A stretch of 21,330 nucleotides of DNA, taken from positions 1 to 21,330 of the IMG/VR virus record IMGVR_UViG_3300021131_000061; one strand, written 5' to 3'. This DNA is from a virus. Below, piece by piece: positions 5,299-9,933 of the stretch. A model generated the notes under the pieces. It made no database searches and was not told the origin of the DNA. It was given only the letters and a program-made list of their open reading frames with translations. The position numbers and the translations under genes are program-made. The stretch's first letter is position 1; every line of letters begins with the position of its first letter.

Positions 5299-5998
5299 TT
5301 AAGATTCTCCAAGCTGTTGCTGCACACAAGGGAACTTGTCCATTTCCAATGGCTTTAAGTCTGTCCACCCTAGCGGCCACCCCATCAGCCATTCGTACAG
5401 GTTCGGGTTGATTGAATGAGGTATCCAGGTTCCATTCTCTTTTGCTATGCGCCTTCCATTTGCTCCGCCTGCATTGCCGCCGCCTTCTGAGGCTTTGGGA
5501 GTTGGCCACAATCCAGATTCTGTCTCTTTGATGGTTTGCTCCAACGTCCGCTGCTCCCAACACTCCCCATCTCGCATCAAACCCCATTGAGGCCAAGTCT
5601 CCGAGAACGGTTCCAAGTCCCCTAGAAGTGAGCATTGGGCTGTTCTCCACGAACACGAATCGGGGTCGTACTTCGCAAATGATGCGTGCCATTTCTCCCC
5701 ACATTCCTGAACGCTCTGCATCAATCCCTGCACCTTTTCCTGCTGCGCTGATGTCTTGGCATGGAAAACCTCCCGATACAACGTCAACAATTCCTCGCCA
5801 CGGATGTCCATCAAAGGTTTGTACGTCATCCCATATCGGGAAAGGCGGGAGAAGCCCGTCATTTTGTCGGGCGCACAATACGCTTGCTGGGTAAGGTTCC
5901 CATTCAACGGCACAGACTGTTCGCCATCCAAGGAGGTGTCCCCCAAGTATTCCTCCACCAGCGCCTGCGAAAAGAGCCAACTCATTTAACTGCTCCAT
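5282..5998 (-). CDS. dcm: C5 cytosine-specific DNA methyltransferase (phage Dcm type)
   Basis: 238 residues; transfers methyl from SAM to cytosine C5 in DNA. Motif I is FAGAGG (10-15), motif IV GGFPCQDIS with catalytic Cys80, motif VI VENSP (117-121), motif VIII QRDRIW (157-162) and motif X GNGQVP (218-223). The target-recognition region (~165-212) is much shorter than in host enzymes, giving a compact phage form. Likely roles are protection against host restriction and marking of phage DNA. ATG at 5998 lies inside the 3' end of the 58-residue gene and has only a weak upstream purine tract. The whole C-terminal 96% is also open in a second frame (5299-5985). Confidence 0.95.
   Translation of the reverse strand: MEQLNELALFAGAGGGILGGHLLGWRTVCAVEWEPYPASVLCARQNDGLLPPFPIWDDVQTFDGHPWRGIVDVVSGGFPCQDISAAGKGAGIDAERSGMWGEMARIICEVRPRFVFVENSPMLTSRGLGTVLGDLASMGFDARWGVLGAADVGANHQRDRIWIVANSQSLRRRRQCRRSKWKAHSKREWNLDTSFNQPEPVRMADGVAARVDRLKAIGNGQVPLCAATAWRILSAPCR
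5299..5985 (-). CDS. Overprinted frame inside the methyltransferase gene, 228 aa
   Basis: A second minus-strand frame lies wholly within the methyltransferase gene. It starts ATG at 5985 in an ATGA overlap with the 58-residue gene's stop, has GGAG seven bases upstream, and ends TAA directly against the nuclease's GTG. These junctions fit an operon gene better than those of the methyltransferase itself. The product is Trp-rich: MSWLFSQALVEEYLG, SCSWRTAQCSLLGD (110-123), SETWPQWGLMRDGECWE (128-144), SGLWPTPKASEGGG (157-170), NPNLYEWLMGWPLGWTDLK (193-211). I recall similar phage hypothetical proteins, unverified. It may instead be an artefact of methyltransferase codon patterns: motif X of the enzyme underlies the WLMGWPLGWTDLK segment. 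No function is assigned. Confidence 0.5.
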   Translation of the reverse strand: MSWLFSQALVEEYLGDTSLDGEQSVPLNGNLTQQAYCAPDKMTGFSRLSRYGMTYKPLMDIRGEELLTLYREVFHAKTSAQQEKVQGLMQSVQECGEKWHASFAKYDPDSCSWRTAQCSLLGDLEPFSETWPQWGLMRDGECWEQRTLEQTIKETESGLWPTPKASEGGGNAGGANGRRIAKENGTWIPHSINPNLYEWLMGWPLGWTDLKPLEMDKFPCVQQQLGES

Positions 5999-6158
5999 TT
6001 TTCATTTCTTTCAAAACATGGGCTTTGATGCCCTTGAACAAGTCGTCTTCATCCATGCGCTTGACTTCAGCCCATGCCCATTCTTTCCACTCGGGTAATC
6101 GGCAAAGGCGCACATATTCCGCAAAAGTTGCTTCACGGATTTTTTCAATGTCAAACAC
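5982..6158 (-). CDS. Small Trp-rich protein, 58 aa
   Basis: GTG at 6158 overlaps the end of the replication-type gene by eight bases, and the stop TGA (5982-5984) forms an ATGA with the overprinted frame. The product is MFDIEKIREATFAEYVRLCR, then LPEWKEWAWAEVKRMDEDD and LFKGIKAHVLKEMKNGAVK: one mixed-charge helical protein with three Trp and one Cys. I recall similar short proteins in phage replication operons but know no function. It lies between the replication-type protein and the methyltransferase, so a replication accessory role is a reasonable guess only. Too short for standard gene calling, yet tight packing on both sides supports it. Confidence 0.72.
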   Translation of the reverse strand: MFDIEKIREATFAEYVRLCRLPEWKEWAWAEVKRMDEDDLFKGIKAHVLKEMKNGAVK

Positions 6159-6507
6159 GGCGGCCGCGCAATTCGTTCAAGCGTTCTCGAATGTGGCTAG
6201 GCATAGGGGCGGTTTTTTTGTCATCCTCATAAATCTTCTTCAATGCGGATTCAACTTTGACCGGCTCAGGAATTTCAGCCCCATCCCAGCGTTGTTGATT
6301 AAGGTAGACAAGAGGCGCAGGAATGAATGCACCGTCTGACTTGAGCCATTGCTCGGTAGTCTTCATCCACTCAATGTGTTTGATGATTTGGTCGGCTTGG
6401 GTCTCACAGTAAAACTTGACCCATTTTTTTTGACATTCAGACTTTGCGCCTTTGCGGGGAGTCCTTGGGTAAGAACTCCAAAACTTATCAAATCCTGATT
6501 CAAACAT
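6151..6507 (-). CDS. Replication-type protein: FxxFWxxYP...FIPxPxxYLNxxRW domain, 118 aa
   Basis: Starts ATG at 6507 with GGAAG six bases upstream and an in-frame TAG immediately before it. Residues 5-24 read GFDKFWSSYPRTPRKGAKSE, then KKWVKF, IEWMKTTEQWLKSDGAFIP and APLVYLNQQRWDGAEIP. This FDxFWxxYPRK ... W ... FIPxPxxYLxxxRW layout is the usual C-terminal domain of phage replication initiators and helicase-loader-like proteins (O-like, DUF1376-type). Those proteins usually carry an N-terminal winged helix and run to 200-300 residues; here the domain stands alone. Its position downstream of cro matches lambdoid replication genes. Whether it loads host helicase on its own is inference. Confidence 0.75.
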   Translation of the reverse strand: MFESGFDKFWSSYPRTPRKGAKSECQKKWVKFYCETQADQIIKHIEWMKTTEQWLKSDGAFIPAPLVYLNQQRWDGAEIPEPVKVESALKKIYEDDKKTAPMPSHIRERLNELRGRRV

Positions 6508-6549
6508 CTAGAACTTCCTTATTTGCTTTTTGGTGAATGTTGGAGCAAA

Positions 6550-6590
6550 GCACAGCCTTACCGTGGTCAAAACCAAAGTTCGCTCTGTGC
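6550..6590 (-). other. Imperfect stem-loop upstream of the replication-type gene
   Basis: GCACAG (6550-6555) pairs with CTGTGC (6585-6590), and an inner TGGT/ACCA hairpin with a four-base loop lies at 6564-6575. It lies 43-83 bases upstream of the replication-type start. It could be a leader structure, but six-base stems of this kind also arise by chance. Confidence 0.3.
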
Positions 6591-6744
6591 CGTGACTTGC
6601 TTTTCGGAGCCATGTCATCGCATCGCACTGGACAGACTATTTCAACCACCGCGCTCTATCCTTAGCCCACGCTCCCTGCCTTGGCTTGCTCGTGCAGCAG
6701 GGTATCTCAGACGCAACCACCGACGTACCGCATTGCGTTGTCCA

Positions 6745-6905
6745 AAAGCAAAAACCCCGCAAGATGCTCTGTGGTCTTGGCTCTTGGCGAGAGCAACAGC
6801 GAAGCGATTGAAGCAACTCAAAAGTCTCGCTTGCCGTACGACAAGACCACACAGTACCCTGCGGGGTTCATTGGTTGCTTCATCGCCCAGATGCCACTCT
6901 AGACG
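6745..6905 (-). ncRNA. Structured RNA candidate: 27-bp closing helix, three-way junction, T-tract
   Basis: On the minus strand the arms 6842-6868 and 6753-6779 form a 27-bp helix with two G-U pairs and two mismatches; the mismatches are fewer than on the plus strand. Inside are two hairpins: AAGCGA/TCGCTT (6802-6807, 6827-6832) and GCTCT/AGAGC (6780-6784, 6790-6794), the latter stacked directly on the helix. The 3' arm ends GCGGGGTTTTTGCTTTT, a terminator-like T-tract. A perfect TATAAT sits on the minus strand at 6917-6912, overlapping the cro stop, and would start transcription near 6905, though no good -35 is visible. It could be an independent sRNA, a C4-type antisense/immunity RNA or an operon attenuator. 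The fold is seen; the transcript is inferred. Confidence 0.55.
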
Positions 6906-6912
6906 GTTTGGA

Positions 6913-7074
6913 TTATACATCAACTTTAAACCACTCAGGCCGCATAGCTTTAAGCTGCCACAACCTAGCTTGCGGAATGTGTATCCATTGCGATACAGCA
7001 GACCGGCTCACGCCCAGAATTCTAGCCAAGGCGCTTGCCGAGCCAGCCCGCTTGATTGCTTCTCTTTTGTCCAT
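6913..7074 (-). CDS. Cro-like helix-turn-helix repressor, 53 aa
   Basis: ATG at 7074, TAA at 6913-6915. The product is MDKREAIKRAGSASALARIL, GVSRSAVSQWIHIPQARLWQ and LKAMRPEWFKVDV. The HTH (SASALARILGVSRSAVSQW, residues 12-30) followed by IPQ and a short C-terminal helix with RPEWF is the signature of Cro/YdaS-like small phage repressors. It is the first gene of the leftward operon and faces the rightward operon across a repeat-rich control region, so it most likely represses one or both early promoters. No good ribosome site precedes the ATG; a TACAAT hexamer ends six bases before it. No CI-type partner is in the window. Confidence 0.9.
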   Translation of the reverse strand: MDKREAIKRAGSASALARILGVSRSAVSQWIHIPQARLWQLKAMRPEWFKVDV

Positions 7075-7220
7075 CCGCGAATTGTAAGCTAGCTTAACAA
7101 CTTTGTGGCATTAGGGTTTGCCCTATAGCATTTCGCAACTTTAGTGCATGAAATAGTGTTTAGAACGCTTAACATACGCCTATCGCAACAACGCGATGTT
7201 TTGACCAAAGAAAGGTTTTT
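7075..7220. promoter_or_regulatory. Divergent early control region with operator-like repeats
   Basis: The 146 bp between the divergent cro and rightward operons hold several symmetrical sites: TAAGCTAGCTTA (perfect palindrome, 7085-7096, with outer TTGT/ACAA), TAGGG-TTTG-CCCTA (7112-7125) and ATCGC-AACAAC-GCGAT (7182-7197). A direct repeat CAACTTT(A)GTG(G)CAT occurs at 7098-7111 and 7136-7149. These are candidate Cro operators. On the minus strand TACAAT (7086-7081) would place a start site at or next to the cro ATG. No clean consensus promoter was found for the rightward operon. Confidence 0.6.
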
Positions 7221-7313
7221 ATGTCTAAAGAAACGTGGGATTCCATCATCACAACGGTGGCAATTGCCATCATCCTCTACACCATCGGTTACTTTGTCGG
7301 AGGCGGCGTATGA
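7221..7313 (+). CDS. Single-TM micro-protein, 30 aa
   Basis: ATG at 7221 with AAAGG five bases upstream; TGA at 7311-7313 overlaps the next ATG (ATGA). The product is MSKETWDSIITTVAIAIILY followed by TIGYFVGGGV: a short polar N-terminus and one hydrophobic helix over about residues 9-28. It is the first gene of the rightward early operon. Single-helix phage peptides of this size can modify the host membrane or exclude superinfecting phage, but nothing in the sequence decides this. The good ribosome site and the coupled downstream gene support translation. Confidence 0.68.
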   Translation: MSKETWDSIITTVAIAIILYTIGYFVGGGV

Positions 7314-7522
7314 CTGTATACGACACCACCCGCCTAGTCGAATGGGATTTGAAAGACGATGGCGAATATGCCAATCTAGAAGTCACCTACGAATGGGACA
7401 CCGAACTGGATACCTTGGTTGTCTACTCTGTGCGCTACGGTGGCCTGGAATGGATTGACTATCTGAACGATTCCACCCGCGAATACTTGACCAACTACAT
7501 CAACGAAAGACTTGAGCCATGA
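7310..7522 (+). CDS. Acidic small protein, 70 aa, unknown
   Basis: The start is ATG at 7310 (ATGA with the previous stop); an in-frame upstream start at 7235 would bury the preceding gene and adds an implausible His/Arg-rich leader. The product MTVYDTTRLVEWDLKDDGEY... is acidic with many aromatic residues, alternating in a way that suggests beta strands (ANLEVTYEWD, TLVVYSVRYGG), then a C-terminal helix (DYLNDSTREYLTNYINERLE). No cysteines, no recognised family. It is followed by another ATGA overlap. Confidence 0.72.
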   Translation: MTVYDTTRLVEWDLKDDGEYANLEVTYEWDTELDTLVVYSVRYGGLEWIDYLNDSTREYLTNYINERLEP

Positions 7523-7716
7523 ACGCCGACGAACTTATCAAAGCTGCCGAGACGCACTCCATGAAATACAACGCTGACCAAGCTGACCGGCTGGCGTACG
7601 AAGTCGGAGCGTTGCGGGCCTACATCCGCGACGTTTGCGACATTTTGGAAAACACGCAAGCCGAAGTGAAACAACTGCAAGCCGAATTGATGTGGGAGCG
7701 CAAACATGGTCACTAG
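7519..7716 (+). CDS. Coiled-coil small protein, 65 aa
   Basis: ATG at 7519 in an ATGA overlap with the preceding gene. MNADELIKAAETHSMKYNAD... is largely helical; residues 22-60 (ADRLAYEVGALRAYIRDVC, then ILENTQAEVKQLQAELMWER) have coiled-coil heptad character. One Cys, no enzyme motif. It may pair with a partner in the same operon; function unknown. Its last 11 nt overlap the next gene. Confidence 0.72.
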   Translation: MNADELIKAAETHSMKYNADQADRLAYEVGALRAYIRDVCDILENTQAEVKQLQAELMWERKHGH

Positions 7717-7864
7717 CAACAACCATGAAGAAATCATTGCGGAATGCAATTCTAAATGTGACCCAAAAGGTTTTTTAGAACTGTACGTCTGGTATTTGTG
7801 TCAACAACTGGAGCATAAAGATGAACGAATCGAATGGCTTAAAGAACAACTCAAAAGAGTGTGA
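7706..7864 (+). CDS. Small helical protein, 52 aa, unknown
   Basis: ATG at 7706, TGA at 7862-7864, not reported by size-limited gene calling. MVTSNNHEEIIAECNSKCDP is followed by an aromatic stretch (LELYVWYLCQQLEHKDERI) and a basic end (EWLKEQLKRV). Three Cys occur at positions 14, 18 and 32. The gene overlaps the previous by 11 nt and the zinc-finger gene by 44 nt. Codon usage in the overlap cannot say which start of the next gene is used. Existence is plausible from packing; no function is known. Confidence 0.58.
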   Translation: MVTSNNHEEIIAECNSKCDPKGFLELYVWYLCQQLEHKDERIEWLKEQLKRV

Positions 7865-7991
7865 AGACTATGAATGCCCTGAGTGCGGGCGTGACTGTGG
7901 TGAATTAAGTCGCCACGCTTTTGATGATGTGACTGTGCTTTGGTACTTCACTTGTGAACATTGTGGAATAGATTTTGGAGGTGATTTATGA
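7821..7991 (+). CDS. Zinc-finger micro-protein, 56 aa
   Basis: ATG at 7821 (overlapping the previous gene by 44 nt), TGA at 7989-7991 in an ATGA with the ERF gene. After a polar leader, residues 19-26 read CPECGRDC and residues 45-48 CEHC, separated by a hydrophobic strand (DDVTVLWYFT): a CxxC...CxxC zinc-ribbon pattern, as in small DksA-like or rubredoxin-like phage proteins. A nucleic-acid or protein-binding role next to ERF is plausible but unproven. Confidence 0.72.
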   Translation: MNESNGLKNNSKECEDYECPECGRDCGELSRHAFDDVTVLWYFTCEHCGIDFGGDL

Positions 7992-8596
7992 AGAATATTG
8001 CATCAGCGTTAGTACGCGCCCAGCGCGGATTTGCACCGGCCTTAAAAACGTCTACAAATCCACACTTTCGCAGCAAATACGTTGACCTTGCTGGTTGCAT
8101 TGAAGCGGTTGTAGATGCCTTAAATGCCGCAGGAATAGCCCTTGTGCAGCGAACATCTGAGGACAGCACCGGCGTGACTGTGGAAACGGTGTTTGTCCAC
8201 GAATCAGGCGAGACTTTGGAGTGCGGCAAGCTGCACGTTCCCGCGGCCAAACAAGACCCGCAAGGATATGGCTCGGCATTGACATACGCCAGGCGCTACA
8301 GCTTGATGGCGGCTTGTGGGATAGCACCGGAAGATGATGATGGCAATGCAGCATCCAAGACCCCAACGCCAAAGGTGTCGGCCACCAAGACTGATTTGGT
8401 TTCATCACACCGCATGGCAATCATTGCGGATGTGGCAGCGGCAATCAATGAGCGCATGAGCGCCAATGACGTAATCGGTGCGGTTGAGGAATATTCGGGC
8501 CTCACCGATGTAGAAGAAAAAACCGCTTTGTGGGGAATGCTTGACAGCAAGACCCGTAGCGCAATTAAGAAACAAGCAGAAACTTTGAAAGGTTAA
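7988..8596 (+). CDS. erf: ERF-family single-strand annealing protein
   Basis: 202 residues, matching P22 Erf in size. The family hallmarks are present: FAPALKTSTNPHFRSKYVDL (15-34), VVDALNAAGIALVQ (41-54) and QDPQGYGSALTYARRYSLMA (89-108) followed by GIAPEDDDGN. ERF proteins form rings, bind single-stranded DNA and anneal complementary strands, promoting genome circularisation and recombination. The C-terminal third is helical and variable, typical of the partner-binding tail. It starts in an ATGA overlap, and the SSB-like gene follows after two bases. With NinB, the nucleases and SSB it completes a recombination module. Confidence 0.93.
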   Translation: MKNIASALVRAQRGFAPALKTSTNPHFRSKYVDLAGCIEAVVDALNAAGIALVQRTSEDSTGVTVETVFVHESGETLECGKLHVPAAKQDPQGYGSALTYARRYSLMAACGIAPEDDDGNAASKTPTPKVSATKTDLVSSHRMAIIADVAAAINERMSANDVIGAVEEYSGLTDVEEKTALWGMLDSKTRSAIKKQAETLKG

Positions 8597-8598
8597 TC

Positions 8599-8853
8599 AT
8601 GGCAGTTGTATACGACATCACGGTAATGGATGGCACTTACCAAAACAACAAGGGCGAGACTAAGAAGTCCTACAGCCGCATCGGTGTGGTTCTTGAGACC
8701 AAGGCAGGCTTGATGATGAAGCTGCGCTCTATGCCCATCATTGAGGGCGGCTGGAATGGTATGGCATACCTTAACACGCCACGTCCTAAAGATGGGTTTC
8801 CCAAAGATGATGGATTCCCCAAAGACGAATTTGACGACAAAATTCCATTTTGA
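8599..8853 (+). CDS. SSB-like single-stranded-DNA-binding protein, 84 aa
   Basis: 84 residues beginning MAVVYDITVMDGTYQNNKGE. The first ~58 residues look like a compact beta fold (KSYSRIGVVLETKAGLMMK, WNGMAYLN), followed by a linker with a duplicated DGFPKD/DGFPKDE unit and a C-terminus EFDDKIPF. The acidic DDxIPF tip is the hallmark of bacterial SSB, which uses it to recruit partners. The N-terminal part lacks clear bacterial SSB sequence, so this is probably a phage-type SSB with a mimicked tip. Two bases separate it from ERF, which fits a joint role in annealing. Confidence 0.7.
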   Translation: MAVVYDITVMDGTYQNNKGETKKSYSRIGVVLETKAGLMMKLRSMPIIEGGWNGMAYLNTPRPKDGFPKDDGFPKDEFDDKIPF

Positions 8854-8950
8854 TTAACGGGGGAAAGCGGATGCTGGGAAGCGTGATGCACATCAATGAG
8901 CCGCCAAGCGCGCCAGACGCAGCGAGTACCCCACCTTTTAGGAGAAATAT
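8854..8950 (+). promoter_or_regulatory. Short intergenic gap with strong ribosome site for the MazG-like gene
   Basis: The longest gap in the rightward operon, 97 bp. AGGAG lies six bases before the ATG at 8951. A frame running through the gap into the MazG-like gene (start 8850) was judged a shadow. No terminator hairpin is evident. Confidence 0.5.
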
Positions 8951-9262
8951 ATGGCTACATATCAAATGCTTGAGTTGGACATTATTCGTTGGGCAGAAGC
9001 CCGTCAAATCATTCCCAATGCCGAGTCTCATACCCAGTTGCTAAAAGCAGTAAGCGAGATGGGTGAATTGGCAGATGCAACCATCAAAAATGACATGGCC
9101 GAAATTGAAGATGGCGTTGGCGATGTGATGGTGTGTTTGATTATTTACTGCGCTTTGCAAGACATTAACCTGGTCAATTGCATGGCCGCTGCTTACGAAA
9201 CCATAAAAAACCGCAAAGGTATTTTGTTGCCTAACGGTGTATTTGTGAAAGATGCAACATGA
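8951..9262 (+). CDS. MazG-like nucleotide pyrophosphohydrolase
   Basis: 103 residues, the size of a single MazG domain. The core is KAVSEMGELADATIKNDMA and EIEDGVGDVMVCLIIYCALQ: Glu36/Glu39 (ExxE) and Glu51/Asp54 (ExxD), with Asp58 further on, match the metal-binding residues of the MazG/dUTPase-like all-alpha NTP pyrophosphohydrolases. These cleave NTPs to NMP and PPi. In phages MazG-like enzymes are thought to adjust nucleotide pools or alarmone levels during infection. Strong AGGAG precedes the start; the stop shares ATGA with the HTH gene. Confidence 0.85.
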   Translation: MATYQMLELDIIRWAEARQIIPNAESHTQLLKAVSEMGELADATIKNDMAEIEDGVGDVMVCLIIYCALQDINLVNCMAAAYETIKNRKGILLPNGVFVKDAT

Positions 9263-9465
9263 CACAAACCGAATGGGTACTCAAAAGATTGCGTTTTGGC
9301 TTACCACTCACGCCGATTGATGCGCTTAACGGGTGTGGGTGCTTTCGCCTGGCGGCCATTGTTTTTGACCTTAAAAAAGTCGGCTGGAACATTGAGACCA
9401 TTATTGTCAAAAAAGACAAAAAACGATACGCCAGCTATGTCATGCAAACACCGGAGAGGCTATGA
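9259..9465 (+). CDS. Helix-turn-helix protein (HTH_39-like), 68 aa
   Basis: ATG at 9259 in an ATGA with MazG. MTQTEWVLKRLRFGLPLTPI is followed by DALNGCGCFRLAAIVFDLKK and a beta hairpin (WNIETIIVKKDKKRYASYVM). The layout (TQxxxVLxxLxxGxxLTxxDAL...GxxRLAAxIxDLxxxGxxI) is that of the small winged-helix HTH_39 family common in phages. It may be a transcription factor or a helper of replication; target unknown. The stop again overlaps the next start (ATGA). Confidence 0.85.
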   Translation: MTQTEWVLKRLRFGLPLTPIDALNGCGCFRLAAIVFDLKKVGWNIETIIVKKDKKRYASYVMQTPERL

Positions 9466-9599
9466 AATACGTTGCTGATTTTTTTGCGTTAATTGGGCTG
9501 GTTTCCACAATTATTGTGGTCGGGTTTACGATTGGATACAAGTCTTGTGAACCATCGTGCCACAGCATGAAAGCACTTTTTACGGAGAAATGCAAATGA
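9462..9599 (+). CDS. Single-TM micro-protein with cysteine tail, 45 aa
   Basis: ATG at 9462, TGA at 9597-9599, both in ATGA overlaps. The product MKYVADFFALIGLVSTIIVV continues GFTIGYKSCEPSCHSMKALF and TEKCK: one hydrophobic helix over about residues 5-26 and a short tail with three Cys (29, 33, 44). The tail could be periplasmic with disulfides, or cytoplasmic. This is the first of a run of small membrane-type genes in the operon. Function unknown. Confidence 0.7.
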   Translation: MKYVADFFALIGLVSTIIVVGFTIGYKSCEPSCHSMKALFTEKCK

Positions 9600-9724
9600 A
9601 CGACGACGATACCGACGCTGGTGGTGATTTCTTTGTTGACTTCATTAAGACAGCCATTGCCATCTTTTTCTTTGTTTTATTTGTTGCAGTAATTGGCAGC
9701 GTTGTATGGAGGTTAGTAGCATGA
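9596..9724 (+). CDS. Single-TM micro-protein with acidic N-terminus, 42 aa
   Basis: ATG at 9596, TGA at 9722-9724. The N-terminus MNDDDTDAGGDFF is strongly acidic; residues 17-39 (IKTAIAIFFFVLFVAVIGSV) form one hydrophobic helix, ending WRLVA. Such charge distribution suggests an N-out orientation, as in some pinholins and exclusion proteins, although the size alone decides nothing. It is coupled on both sides by ATGA overlaps. Confidence 0.68.
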   Translation: MNDDDTDAGGDFFVDFIKTAIAIFFFVLFVAVIGSVVWRLVA

Positions 9725-9933
9725 TTCAAACTATTTTTATTCCAATTTTGTTTGTGTGTATGAATGGCAATTGCGAATTCATGCAGGCTATGCGGTACTA
9801 CACACGCGAAACAGAATGCCGCGCCACACTAGATGAACAGAAAGAAAACCTACGCAAGATGGCTCTCAAAGGTGGTCAGATGGTTACCCAGATTGAGGGC
9901 ACTTGCATAACTTTGAAGAATGGAATGTTATGA
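9721..9933 (+). CDS. Small secreted-type cysteine protein, 70 aa
   Basis: The start is ATG at 9721 (ATGA; GGAGG eight bases upstream), not the in-frame ATG at 9706, which would read into the ribosome site. MIQTIFIPILFVCMNGNC begins with a hydrophobic leader; Cys at 13, 18, 33 and near 63 pair up as expected for an exported disulfide protein (CMNGNCEFM, ETECRATLD, EGTCITL). I recall similar phage proteins with an NGNCEFMQ motif. Its role is unknown; a periplasmic accessory or exclusion factor is possible. Confidence 0.72.
   Translation: MIQTIFIPILFVCMNGNCEFMQAMRYYTRETECRATLDEQKENLRKMALKGGQMVTQIEGTCITLKNGML

Larger units (their letters stand above)
6508..6912. other. 405-bp non-coding stretch between cro and the replication-type gene
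   Basis: No convincing gene lies here on either strand. The long plus frame covering it has poor composition and opposes the operon, and the minus frames are short, Arg/Cys-rich and lack recognisable motifs. The stretch instead holds several inverted repeats: the long helix described separately (6753-6868), CCCTGC/GCAGGG (6674-6679 with 6697-6702), ACGCAA/TTGCGT around 6711-6738, and the stem at 6550-6590. It looks like a leader or RNA-gene region in the leftward early operon. Confidence 0.6.

Noticed and set aside
5761-6339. 192-codon plus-strand frame over methyltransferase and replication genes
   Set aside because: Antisense shadow of three leftward genes, no motif or ribosome site.
6642-6923. 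93-codon minus frame starting inside the cro stop
   Set aside because: Arg- and Cys-rich with no motif; it reads straight through the long inverted repeat, which explains its sequence better.
6523-7092. 189-codon plus-strand frame across the non-coding stretch and cro
   Set aside because: Arg/Cys/Ser-rich composition without motifs, runs antisense through the Cro-like gene, and starts inside no recognisable ribosome site.
7235-7522. Start at 7235 for the 70-residue protein
   Set aside because: It would overlap nearly all of the 30-residue gene and adds a His/Arg-rich leader; the ATGA start at 7310 is better.
8850-9044. 64-codon plus frame spanning the gap before the MazG-like gene
   Set aside because: Its second half is an out-of-frame read of the MazG-like gene and the first half has no recognisable content.
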